From Archangium sp. (GTDB taxonomy: Bacteria > Myxococcota > Myxococcia > Myxococcales > Myxococcaceae), in assembly GCA_016793585.1 (NCBI GenBank), contig JAEUJR010000116.1, positions 1-19,940 on the forward strand: a DNA stretch of 19,940 nt. The letters run 5' to 3'. The notes under the pieces were generated by a model, which saw only the letters and a list, made by a program, of their open reading frames with translations, was not told the DNA's origin and made no database searches. Shown here piece after piece: positions 7,472-18,100 of the stretch (positions are counted from its first letter, which is position 1; every line of letters begins with the position of its first letter). The position numbers and the translations under genes were made by a program.

Positions 7472-8305
7472 ATGAGCCGACTCACCCTCGCCCTCGCCGT
7501 CCTCTTCACCCTCACCGCCTGCGAACCGCCCATCGCCGTCGTGAAGTTCACCACCTGGGGCGAGGAGTACATCGAAGACAAGCTGCCCGCGCAGATGGGT
7601 ACGAGCAATGGGTTTGCCGATGGCTGGAGTGTCAAATACTCCAAGTTTCTCATCGTCTTCAAAGACATCACCGTCGCCGATGCGAAGGGTGTCGTCGCGT
7701 CGAAGCAGCCGGGCGCGAAGGCGTTCGACCTGACCAAGAAGGGGCCGGTCGAGGTCTACTCGGCCTCGATTCCCGCGGCGAAGTACGAGCAGGTCAGCTA
7801 CGTCATCGCGCCCGACGCCAACGTCACCGCGGGCAACATCGACGACGCCGACCTGGCGCTGCTGAAGACGCGCAACGCCAGCCTCATCGTCATCGGCACC
7901 GCTACGAAGGGCGCCGTCAGCAAGACGTTCGAGTGGAGCTTCACGCTCGACACGCAATACCTCGACTGTGAGAAGGCCGAGATGGGCGGCAAGGGCGTGG
8001 TGCTGCCGGTCGGGAACACCACCACCGTGCAGCTCACCGTGCATGGTGACCACTTCTTCTACGACGACCTGCAGTCGCCAGACACCAAGCTGCGCTTCGA
8101 GGCCATCGCCAACGCCGACGTGAACGCGGACAACAAGGTGACGCTCGATGAGCTCGCAGCAGTGTCGCTGACGACGTTGCCGGCCAACCAGTACGGCACC
8201 GGCAGCGTCTCGAACGTGAAGACGCTGCGTGACTTCGTGACCGCCCTCTCGCGCACCGTCGGCCACTACGAGGGTGAAGGCGAGTGTTCGCCGAAGGCCC
8301 GCTGA
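7472..8305 (+). CDS. Lipoprotein with EF-hand-like loop, second TonB-receptor partner
   Basis: ATG 7472 is preferred since it puts the signal and lipobox LTAC (Cys17) at the N-terminus; an in-frame ATG at 7442 touching the previous stop would add ten polar residues. The 277-residue product contains IGTATKGAVSKTFEW (141-155), matching a block of the previous lipoprotein, then HGDHFFYDD (191-199), and a good EF-hand-type loop DVNADNKVTLDE (216-227) with ligands at positions 1, 3, 5, 9 and 12. That implies calcium or another divalent ion. It ends the operon, just ahead of a terminator. Function is unassigned; a metal-handling partner of the receptor is inferred. Confidence 0.8.
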   Translation: MSRLTLALAVLFTLTACEPPIAVVKFTTWGEEYIEDKLPAQMGTSNGFADGWSVKYSKFLIVFKDITVADAKGVVASKQPGAKAFDLTKKGPVEVYSASIPAAKYEQVSYVIAPDANVTAGNIDDADLALLKTRNASLIVIGTATKGAVSKTFEWSFTLDTQYLDCEKAEMGGKGVVLPVGNTTTVQLTVHGDHFFYDDLQSPDTKLRFEAIANADVNADNKVTLDELAAVSLTTLPANQYGTGSVSNVKTLRDFVTALSRTVGHYEGEGECSPKAR

Positions 8306-8348
8306 ACGACTGAATCGCGGGTATTCATCCTCCCGGTGTTACCCGGCA

Positions 8349-8388
8349 ACGAGGCCCGGCCAGCGCATCTGCCGGGCCTCGTCCTTTT
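8349..8388 (+). terminator. Rho-independent terminator of the TonB/lipoprotein operon
   Basis: A perfect 12-bp stem, ACGAGGCCCGGC (8349-8360) with GCCGGGCCTCGT (8371-8382), encloses a 10-base loop and is followed by CCTTTT. It lies 43 bases after the second lipoprotein stop and its tail abuts the stop of the convergent deoxyhypusine-synthase-like gene. The T run exists only on the plus strand. Confidence 0.88.
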
Positions 8389-9359
8389 CACGCCTCGTCG
8401 AGCACGTAGCCGAACACCAGCGGCGCCACGATGCTCGCGTCGCTCTCGATGATGAACCTGGGCGTGTCGGCGCTCAGCTTGCCCCAGGTGATCTTCTCGT
8501 TCGGCACCGCGCCCGAGTACGAGCCGTAGCTCGTCGTGGAGTCACTCACCTGACAGAAGTAGCCCCAGCGGCGAACGCCGGTGCGGCCGAGGTCCTGGTG
8601 CAGCATGGGCACCACACAGATGGGGAAGTCACCGGCGATGCCGCCGCCGAGCTGAAAGAAGCCCACCGACGCCGTGCCGGCCGTCTCGGTGTACCAGCCC
8701 GCCAGCGACTGCATGGCCTCGATGCCCGTTCGCACGGTGTGAACGTTTCGAACCGTGCCGTTGATGACGTGACCCGCGAACATGTTGCCCAGCGTCGAGT
8801 CTTCCCAGCCGGGCACCCAGAGCGGCAGGTTTGCCTCGCACGCCGCCAGCAGCCAGCTGTGCTTCGGGTCGCTCTGGTACGTCGACTCGAGCACACCCGA
8901 GCGCAGCACCCGATAGAGGAATTCGTGTGGGAACAGACGCTCGCCGCGGCGGTCGGCGGCCACCCAGTGCTCGAGCACGACGCGCTCGATACGGCGCATC
9001 GCCTCATGCTCGGGAATGCAGGTGTCGGTGACACGATTGAGGTGCCGCGCGAGCAGCGCCTCTTCGTCGCTGGCGGAGAGCTCACGATAGTGTGGCACTC
9101 GCACGTAGAAATCGTGCGCGACCAGGTTGAAGACGTCTTCTTCGAGGTTGGCGCCCGTGCAGCTGACGGCGTGCACCTTGCCGCGGCGAATCATCTCGGC
9201 GAGCGAGATGCCCAGCTCGGCGGTGCTCATCGCGCCTCCGAGGGTGACGAGCATCTTCCCGCCGCGCTCGACGTGAGCGCGGTAGCCCTCGGCGGCGTCG
9301 ACCAACGCGGCTGCGTTGAAGTGACGAAAGTGGGTACGGCAGAACGACCTGAGGTTCAC
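8388..9359 (-). CDS. Deoxyhypusine synthase family protein
   Basis: The 323-residue protein matches the deoxyhypusine synthase fold: TGANLEED (68-75) in the NAD region, HSWLLAACEANLPLWVPGWEDSTLGNMF, GFFQLGGGIAGDFPI (233-247) and TWGKLS with Lys294 in place of the catalytic lysine that forms the enzyme-imine intermediate. In archaea and eukaryotes the enzyme moves an aminobutyl group from spermidine to eIF5A; bacteria lack eIF5A, and some bacterial relatives instead make homospermidine, so a polyamine role is more likely. I start at GTG 9359, which has GGAG six bases upstream and begins MNLRSFCRTHFRHFNA; a GTG at 9404 adds 15 residues with no ribosome site. It stands alone, convergent with the TonB operon. 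Confidence 0.92.
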   Translation of the reverse strand: MNLRSFCRTHFRHFNAAALVDAAEGYRAHVERGGKMLVTLGGAMSTAELGISLAEMIRRGKVHAVSCTGANLEEDVFNLVAHDFYVRVPHYRELSASDEEALLARHLNRVTDTCIPEHEAMRRIERVVLEHWVAADRRGERLFPHEFLYRVLRSGVLESTYQSDPKHSWLLAACEANLPLWVPGWEDSTLGNMFAGHVINGTVRNVHTVRTGIEAMQSLAGWYTETAGTASVGFFQLGGGIAGDFPICVVPMLHQDLGRTGVRRWGYFCQVSDSTTSYGSYSGAVPNEKITWGKLSADTPRFIIESDASIVAPLVFGYVLDEA

Positions 9360-9530
9360 GGCTGACTCCACGGGCGACGCGTCGTGCGGTCGTGGAGCCG
9401 TCACCCGGAGGACACCACCCCTGTGCGCTCTACGGTCGTCATGACCGCCATCGAAGCGCCGGAGTGGCGACGGCCCGGTTAGCGCCTCATGGGAAGCTGT
9501 GCCAGCAAATCCGGGTGGCTCGACCGACGC

Positions 9531-10007
9531 TCACAGCCCCAGCCCTGGTGTCATCACCGAGTCGTTCTGGGTCGCGGCCTTGTGGCAATCATTGCAAGTC
9601 GCGCCAGATTTTCCGTACTCCTCGCCGAGCGGAGGCCCGAGACCGCGCCACTTGATGGCCACCGTGCCGATGGTGGAGCGCGTCAGCTCGAACCACTCCC
9701 AGCCGCGCGCCCCGTTGGCGTTGTAGCTGCCGGCGCGTTTCCCCATCGCGAAGGTGTGAAAGGGCATCTCCTTCACGATGAGTGTGCCCACGGGGAACTC
9801 GGTGCTGCCTGCGGGCGCGCGGTGGTTGATGAAGACGGTGCGCGCGTCGGCCGAGTGCGGTGACCCGCCGTCGGTTGCGGGCAGCGAAATCGAAGGCCAC
9901 GATTCATAACCCTCGAAGTCGGTCGCGAACGCGATGTTCGGGTTCGACGGCGTCATCATCGCGCCGCCACACGAGGCCAGCCCGAGGCAGAGAAGCGCAG
10001 GTCGCAT
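9531..10007 (-). CDS. Cytochrome P460-like lipoprotein with one c-type haem motif
   Basis: ATG 10007 overlaps the imelysin TGA by one base. The 158-residue product has a short signal with lipobox LASC (Cys13). The pattern of a central FPVGTLIVKEMPFHT (71-85), a basic MGKRAGSY, a WEWFEL strand and a late CNDCH (138-142) fits the cytochrome P460 family, whose members bind a c-haem near the C-terminus and, in the best-known case, oxidise hydroxylamine. Some relatives of this family are not hydroxylamine oxidases, and the residue that crosslinks to haem cannot be confirmed by eye. As third gene of a lipoprotein redox operon with DUF1111 and imelysin it may carry electrons or sense gases. Family call good, function open. 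Confidence 0.82.
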   Translation of the reverse strand: MRPALLCLGLASCGGAMMTPSNPNIAFATDFEGYESWPSISLPATDGGSPHSADARTVFINHRAPAGSTEFPVGTLIVKEMPFHTFAMGKRAGSYNANGARGWEWFELTRSTIGTVAIKWRGLGPPLGEEYGKSGATCNDCHKAATQNDSVMTPGLGL

Positions 10008-11020
10008 CACTCGGCCGGGAGCTGGGGAATGCCCATCTTGTCGGCCGCGGTGCTCATCTCGGCCGCGAGCGTTCCCGCCGTCTTGTCGTCGGCCGCGCGC
10101 TGCACCACCGTGAAGAGCTGGCCGAAGGGCGTCGCGAGGTCGGCCGCAGACGGCTTCACGTTCGACCACGTCATCGGCACTGGCGGAATCGCGTCACCCG
10201 CCGTCCTCGCGTACTCGGCCTCGAGCTCGGCGAAGGCCGTCTGAATGCGCATGTCTTCGGCCGTCGCCGACTTGCTGAGCGCCCACGAACGAAACGCCAG
10301 GTACGTCGCCTTCGCGCCCTCGAGGTTCGCGCGCATGTCGGCCAGCGTGAACTGCGAGTAGCGCGACTCCTCTTCGCCGGTGGTGGCCTTCTCGACCTTC
10401 TCCACCTGCTCCTGCATCGAGCCGATGACGCCCCGGTACGCCGCGGCCGGGTCGAGCGCGAGCGGCGCGAAGTCGGTGGCCATCTGCTTGGTCTCCTTCG
10501 CCCAGCGCGCGCAGAGCTTCTCCTTGAAGTTGCGTGCCTCGGCCTCGGTCGACGGAAAACGCGCCGCGACGTACTTCGCGCCCAGCGCCTTCTCGAACTC
10601 GACGACGCGCGCCGGCGTCGTGTCGCTGAAGAGAATGCGCTCGATGGCGTGGTTGCCGGTCACACCCTGGTCGTCGAAGAGGTCGGCGTCGCTCGTGCTC
10701 TCGAGAAAGCCGTCGTACCGCTCGTCGATGGCCACATCGACCTCGGGGAAGAGCACCGCGATGGCGCCTTCGACGCGCTCGTAGTCGGGGCGCGCCCGCT
10801 TCCACGCGGCCCTCATGTTCGTGATGGCAGCGGCGTCGTCGGTCGCGCTCCAGCCGCGGCCGCTCGGCACTGGCGCAGCGTCACACAACGCCTGCGCGTC
10901 GCGCGCGAGGGCCTCGAGGTTCGTCTGCACGTACGACTTCACGCCTTCGAGCGCCTGCTGCTCCGGCGTGGGCCCGCAAGCCACCACGACAAGGGGGAAG
11001 AACAAGACGAGGCGTTTCAC
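10007..11020 (-). CDS. Imelysin family (peptidase M75) lipoprotein
   Basis: GTG 11020 overlaps the upstream stop (GTGA) and has GGAG five bases ahead. The 337-residue product has a lipobox VVAC (Cys15), then an all-helical body. AWKRARPDYERVEGAI (72-87) and GNHAIE (122-127) match the imelysin signatures; the latter is the GxHxxE motif that is thought to bind metal. Relatives include the iron-regulated IrpA and the EfeO/EfeM iron-uptake proteins, and despite the family name peptidase activity is doubtful in most. The motif and context favour a periplasmic iron-binding part of an iron-acquisition system. Confidence 0.92.
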   Translation of the reverse strand: MKRLVLFFPLVVVACGPTPEQQALEGVKSYVQTNLEALARDAQALCDAAPVPSGRGWSATDDAAAITNMRAAWKRARPDYERVEGAIAVLFPEVDVAIDERYDGFLESTSDADLFDDQGVTGNHAIERILFSDTTPARVVEFEKALGAKYVAARFPSTEAEARNFKEKLCARWAKETKQMATDFAPLALDPAAAYRGVIGSMQEQVEKVEKATTGEEESRYSQFTLADMRANLEGAKATYLAFRSWALSKSATAEDMRIQTAFAELEAEYARTAGDAIPPVPMTWSNVKPSAADLATPFGQLFTVVQRAADDKTAGTLAAEMSTAADKMGIPQLPAE

Positions 11021-12213
11021 AGCGACTCCAGGAAGGTGAGCAGCGTCGTCCGCTCGACGTCGGAGAGCTGCTCGTAGTGGAGCACCGAGGCGCGAGCTTC
11101 TGAGCCCGGGCCTCCGTGCAGGCGAACGGCCTCGTCGAGCGAAGTGGCCCGGCCGTCGTGGAGAAAGCTCTTCAGAAAGCGCAGGCCCACCAGCGGCGAG
11201 GTGCGGAACTCGGAGGAGGTCGCGCTGCCATCGGTGAGGCCGTCGGCGAGGGTGGGGCCCATGTCGTGCAACAAGACGTCCGTGTAGACGGCGACGGTGG
11301 TGCCCGCCCGAGCCGCGACCGGGTAGTCGGCGCGCGTTCGCAGGCTCGGCACGTGACAGACCGCACAGCCCGTCGTCTCGAAGAGCGTCGCGGCGCGCGA
11401 AGGTGGTGTGCGCCTCGCTGGAAAGCGCAGCAGTCGAAGGTAGTCGGCCACTGACGCCACCATCTCGAGCGGGAGGTCGACGCCAGGTTTGCTGTCGTCG
11501 GTGAGGCCCTCTGGGTTCTGTGGCTCGGTGGGACGCAGCGGCGAGGTCAGCCCCATGTCTCCCTGAAACGCGTCGGCGGCGAAGTCGTCGAGCGTCGCGA
11601 CCCGCGCCTTCACGCCGAACCGGCCGACGACGCTGTCTCCCTTTCGGTGCTGGTGGAACGAGAGGTCTGCAGAGCGCTCGCTCGTGTACACGACGACGTT
11701 GCGTCGCCCCGACACGCCGTCGGCGCCCGCGGCCTGAGCACGCTCGAGACGCTCGAGCTCGGCCTCGTCGATGGCTTCGATGGCGCCTGCCGCCCACACC
11801 GACTGGCCCACCCGGGTGGAGCGCGCCAACCGGGCGAGTCCTGCGCCGTCGAGCGGCACCGTCGCACCGGCCGTCGTCATTCGCCGAACCGTGTGCCCCA
11901 GTATGAGCTGCGGTTGCCCCGGCACTGGCGTGACGCCGTCGGCTTCGACCTGCGCCAGCTTCTCGACGAACCCGGGGCCCTTGCCTCCACCCTCGTGACA
12001 CGCCGCGCACGACGGACGAATGAAGAGCGGCCCGAGACCATCACGTTCCGTGAACGGCACCTCGAACAGGTGGTCGCCTTCGTCGAAGCGGGCCCGCCAG
12101 TCATCCGACAGCCCGGCCAGCGGCAGGTCGGTCAAGTCGTCGGAGACCACTTCGGGAGGCACATCGCAGGCGAGCAGCAGCAGCGCAGGTGCGATGACTC
12201 GGTGGGGCCGCAT
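11017..12213 (-). CDS. Di-haem oxidoreductase-like lipoprotein (DUF1111/DHOR, PF06537)
   Basis: ATG 12213 gives a 398-residue lipoprotein with lipobox LLAC (Cys16). Two c-haem motifs are present: CAACH (69-73) inside GLGPLFIRPSCAACHEGGGKG, and CAVCH (283-287). LHDMGPTLADG (315-325) and FLHDGRATSLDEAVRLHGG (350-368) are the C-terminal signatures of the DUF1111 family, related to MauG and bacterial cytochrome c peroxidases. In Pseudomonas and others, DUF1111 and imelysin genes occur together in Fur-controlled operons. It is the first gene here and the one facing the Fur-box-like promoter, with a very short leader and no Shine-Dalgarno. The reaction is not established; reduction or oxidation of iron or a peroxide is possible. 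Confidence 0.93.
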   Translation of the reverse strand: MRPHRVIAPALLLLACDVPPEVVSDDLTDLPLAGLSDDWRARFDEGDHLFEVPFTERDGLGPLFIRPSCAACHEGGGKGPGFVEKLAQVEADGVTPVPGQPQLILGHTVRRMTTAGATVPLDGAGLARLARSTRVGQSVWAAGAIEAIDEAELERLERAQAAGADGVSGRRNVVVYTSERSADLSFHQHRKGDSVVGRFGVKARVATLDDFAADAFQGDMGLTSPLRPTEPQNPEGLTDDSKPGVDLPLEMVASVADYLRLLRFPARRTPPSRAATLFETTGCAVCHVPSLRTRADYPVAARAGTTVAVYTDVLLHDMGPTLADGLTDGSATSSEFRTSPLVGLRFLKSFLHDGRATSLDEAVRLHGGPGSEARASVLHYEQLSDVERTTLLTFLESL

Positions 12214-12214
12214 T

Positions 12215-12233
12215 GGTATTGCGAGTCATTATC
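12215..12233. promoter_or_regulatory. Fur-box-like operator over the -10
   Basis: GGTATTGCGAGTCATTATC agrees with the 19-base Fur consensus GATAATGATAATCATTATC at 14 of 19 positions, the right half (TCATTATC) being perfect. It covers the -10 of the minus-strand promoter, so iron-loaded Fur would block the operon. This fits the iron-linked imelysin and DUF1111 genes. The left half is weak. Confidence 0.6.
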
Positions 12234-12255
12234 ATTTGTGGCGAAACGCCGTCAA
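12228..12255 (-). promoter_or_regulatory. Sigma70-type promoter of the DHOR-imelysin-P460 operon
   Basis: On the minus strand TTGACG (12255-12250), a 16-base gap and GATAAT (12233-12228) form a near-consensus pair, unusual in this GC-rich DNA. Transcription would start about 7 bases from the -10, leaving a leader of only some 7 bases before ATG 12213, which agrees with the lack of a ribosome site. Confidence 0.72.
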
Positions 12256-12376
12256 TCGTCCCGGGTGCAGCGAGAGGCGAAGGTGCGAGCGCGAGCTCGG
12301 TCACCACCCTGGGGTTCAGGCTGATCGGCCCGGCTAACGTTTCGGCAGGGGGAACCACCCACGTCGGAAACCCCTC

Positions 12377-14214
<1,838 letters not shown>

Positions 14215-14218
<4 letters not shown>

Positions 14219-15114
14219 GCCCCCTCGTTTCCTTCCTGCTGGCCACGGCGCTCACGGCTGCGCCCGTGCCTGACGCGACGGCGCAGGCGAAGAAGGTCTT
14301 CGGTGAAGGCCAAAAGCTGTACACGCAGGGGAAATACCAACAGGCGCTGGCGCGCTTCGAAGAGGCCTACGCCCTCAAACCGTTGCCCCTGCTTCGCTAC
14401 AACGTCGCGCGTTGCCACGAACGGCTGGGAGCTGCCGCGCCGGCCCTGCGCGCGTACCGTGACTTTCTTCGGCTGAGCCCCAAAGCGGCCGAGCGCGAAG
14501 CGGTCTCGAAGGCGATGGTCGAGCTGCAGAGACAATTGCACGACGCGGGTGTGCAGCAATTGCTGGTGCTCTCGGAGCCGCCCGCTGCCGAGATCGAAGT
14601 CGACGGGAAGCTGCTCGGCCCTGCGCCCGCGTCCATCGAGCTGCCGGGTGGAGAACACCAGGTGACCGCGCGCCTGCCGGGGTACGCCGTCTCGACCCGG
14701 CGCATCAGCCTCACCACCGCGACGATGGTCGACCTCTCCATCACGCTCGAGGCCGCCCTCGCACCGCCTCCACCACCGCCTGCCGTCACCGACGCGCCGA
14801 AGGAGCCCGTGCTCACGCCCGCCGCCACCGTCGTCGTGGCGCCCGCGGCCGCCGAGCCTGCGCCGAAGAAGCGCGTGTTCACCTGGGTCGCGGGTGGGGT
14901 CGGGGTCGCCGCGCTCGGAGCCGCCGTCGGCATGGGGGTCGCGGCCTCGGGCAGCTCGCAGCGGTTGCGTGATGGAACGGTGCGGCCGCAGCCCGAGGCG
15001 CAGGCGCTCTACGACCAGGCCAACTCGATGCGCACGGGCGCGAACATCTCGTACGGCGTCGCCGGCGCTGCGCTCGTCACCGCCGCCATTCTCTTCTTCG
15101 TCGAAGGCCGCTGA
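14215..15114 (+). CDS. TPR-PEGA membrane protein of the kinase operon
   Basis: ATG 14215 overlaps the kinase stop (ATGA). The 299-residue product has a signal peptide (residues 1-16, ALTAAP), three TPR-like helical pairs (21-110; ALARFEEAYALKPLPLLRYNVARCHE), then a PEGA domain (114-180; EPPAAEIEVDGKLLGPAP and the GEHQVTARLPGY turn). A Pro/Ala linker precedes two hydrophobic helices (222-243, 278-296), so the TPR-PEGA part is probably outside the inner membrane. Such proteins often accompany kinases in myxobacteria. It may be a binding partner or phosphorylation-linked relay between the kinase and the large lipoprotein encoded eight bases downstream. Domain calls are good; role is inferred. 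Confidence 0.88.
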
Positions 15115-15122
15115 GGAAACAC

Positions 15123-18100
15123 ATGCACTCTTTTTCGAGCCTCATGGCGCGAGCCCTTCGTGTGGCCGCGCTCCTCGGAGTCGTGACGCTGGCCGGGTGT
15201 CAGGTGCCGCTCGTCGGCGCCGCGTGTGTCTCTGACGACAACTGTCCCCGCGGGCAGGTCTGCCAGATGCTCGTGTGCGTCGAGGGTACGGCTTCCATCG
15301 ATGGTGGCAGCACGGTCGTCGACGCAGGCAACCCGCAGCAGGACAGCGGCGTCGTCGACGCAGGCCCTTCGTTGGATGCGGGCGTGCAGGACGCGGGCGT
15401 GATGGACGCGGGCATTCCGACGTACGCCATCTCGGGAGCCGTCAGCGGGCTTGTTGGTCGCGGCCTCGTGCTTCGCAACAACGGCACTGACGACCTCACG
15501 GTGTCTGACGCGGGTACGTTCACCTTCGCCACGAGGCTGCTCAGCGGCGCGCCGTACGACGTCACCGTCGGCACGCAGCCCACCACGCCGACGCAGAGCG
15601 GGGTCGTCAGTAACGGCGCCGGCACCGGCGCTTCGGCCGACGTGAGCTCGGTGTCGGTGGCGTGCACCACGAGCGCCTATCGCGTCGGAGGCAACGTCTC
15701 GGGGCTCACCGGCTCGGGGCTCACGCTGCGGCTCAACGGTGGCGCTCCGCTCGCGGTCTCGATGAACGGCACGTTCTCGTTCAACACGCCGGTCGAGAGC
15801 GGGCAGACCTTTCTCGTCGAGATCGCGACGCAGCCGATGAACCCCATGCAGACCTGCACGCTCGGTGGAGAGATGGGCACCATCGCCACCAACGACGTCA
15901 CCTCGGTCTCGGTGAACTGCGCCAACGGCCGGCGCGTCATTGGCGGCACGGTCTCGGGGCTCGTGGGGACGGGCCTGACGTTGTTGAACAACGGCGGTGA
16001 CACGCTCGTGCTCACGGCGAACGGCTCGTTCTCGTTCCCCACCACCGTCGTCGAAGGCGGAGCCTATGCCGTCACCGTCTCGCAGCAGCCGACGGGTCCG
16101 CACCAGACGTGCGTCGTCAGCAACGGCTCGGGCACCGCGGGAGCGACCAACGTGACGTCCATCACCATCACCTGCACCACCAACGCGTACGCGCTCGGCG
16201 CAGCGGTGACGGGCCTCATGGGCACTGGGCTTCAGCTGAGCCTCAATGGGGGCGCCGCGCAGACCGTCTCCACCGCCATGGCTTCGCTCGGCATGCTCGA
16301 CAGCGGTGCGACCTACGCGGTCACCATCGTGCAGCAGCCCACGTCGCCGGCACAGACTTGTACACTCACCGGAAACAGCGGCACCGTCGCAGGCGCGAAC
16401 GTCACGGTTCAGGTGGCCTGCACCACCAACCAGTACCACGTGGCCGGCAGTGTCACCGGGTTGCTGGGGGCCGGCTTGTCGGTGCGGCTCAATGGCGGGC
16501 CCGCCCAGCCGGTGTCGGGCTCGGCCTTCACCCTCACGCCGAACGTCGCGAGCGGCCAGGCCTATGCAGTCACCATCGCGCAGCAGCCGACGATGCCCTG
16601 GCAGACCTGTACCGTGATGAACGGCAGCGGCACCATCGCCGACCTCGACGTCAATGACGTGCAGATTTCCTGCACCACGAACAACTACACGGTCGGCGGC
16701 ACGGTCACCGGGCTCACCGGGAGCGGGTTGCAGCTCACGATGAACGGCACGCCGTTGTCCGTCACCACGGCTTCGTTCACCTTCCCCGCGATTCCCAGCG
16801 GCACGATGTGGGCCGTCACCGTCACGGGCCAGCCCAGCACCCCGAGTCAGACGTGCAGCGTGACGAGCGGCACGGGAACCCTGGCGGGCGCGAACGTCAC
16901 CTCAGTCTCGGTGAACTGCACGACGAACACGTACACCGTCGCAGGCTCCATCACCGGGCTCACCGGCAGCGGCCTGCAGCTGCGCCTGAATGGTGGCGCG
17001 GCTCAGACCGTGAGTGGAACGACGTTCACGCTCACGCCGCAGGTGGCCAGCGGCCAGATGTACACCGTCACCGTCGGCACGAACCCCACCTCGCCATCGC
17101 AGACCTGCCTCGTCACGAACGGCACCGGCACCATCGGCGCGGCCGACGTCTCGAACGTGCAGGTGAATTGCACGACGAACCCGTACACGGTTGGCGGCAC
17201 GGTGTCTGGTTTGAGCGGCTCTGGCCTTTCGCTCAGATTGAACGGAGGAGCGTCGCTCCCGGTCACTGGCAGCAGCTTCACCTTCCCCGCGATTCCGAGC
17301 GGCACGATGTACACCGTCACCGTCGACACGCAGCCCTCGACGCCCACGCAGGTGTGCACGCTCGGCAACGCGACCGGCACCGTCACCACCGCGAACGTCA
17401 CCAACGTCACCGTGACGTGCGTGACGAGCAGCTTCTCGGTCACCGGCAGCATCACCGGGCTCACCGGCACCGGGCTGCAGCTGCGCGTCAACGGCGGCGC
17501 GGGTCAGCCGGTGAATGGCACGAGCTACACGTTGACGCCTGCGCTGCTCAGCGGCGCCTCGTACAGCGTCGCCATCGCGCAGCAGCCGACGGGGCAGCTC
17601 TGCACGCTCATGAACGCGACCGGCACCATCACGAGCGCCGACGCGAGCGTGCCGGTGACGTGTCTGGCTGCGTACACGGTCGGTGGCACCGTCACGGGCC
17701 TCGTCGGAACGGGGCTCTCGTTGTCGCTCTCGGCGGGCGGCACGCAGACGGTCAGCCCCTCGGCCGATGGCGCGTTCTCGTTCCCGAGCCTGGTCGCGAC
17801 CGGCACCGGGTGGACGGCGTCGGTGACCAGCTCGCCTGCGACGCAGCTCTGCTCCGCCGTCGGCACCAGCGGCACGGTCGCCGGCGCGAACGTCACGAGC
17901 ATCGCCGTCACCTGCGTCAACACGTGGACCATCGGAGGCACCGTCACCGGCCTCACCGGCACGGGCCTGCAGCTCGCCGTCAATGGCGGCGCGGCCAACA
18001 ACGTCTCGGGGCCGTTCACGCTCTCGCCCCGCGTTCCGACGGGAGCCATGTACACCGTCTCCATCGTGAGCCAGCCCGCCGGTCAGCTCTGTCTTGTCAC

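Noticed and set aside
6744..8305. Identification of the two lipoproteins as MbnP-type copper proteins with a MbnH-type partner
   Set aside because: The di-haem protein nearby is DUF1111 in a separate opposite-strand operon, and the lipoproteins do not show convincing MbnP motifs.
10008..12010. Minus-strand frame that extends the imelysin gene far upstream (667 codons)
   Set aside because: The extra N-terminal part is an off-frame reading of the DUF1111 gene; GTG 11020 with a lipobox and ribosome site marks the true start.
15009..16439. Long minus-strand frame (476 codons) across the repeat lipoprotein
   Set aside because: Antisense to a clear repeat gene, Arg/Ala/His-rich, no recognisable motif.
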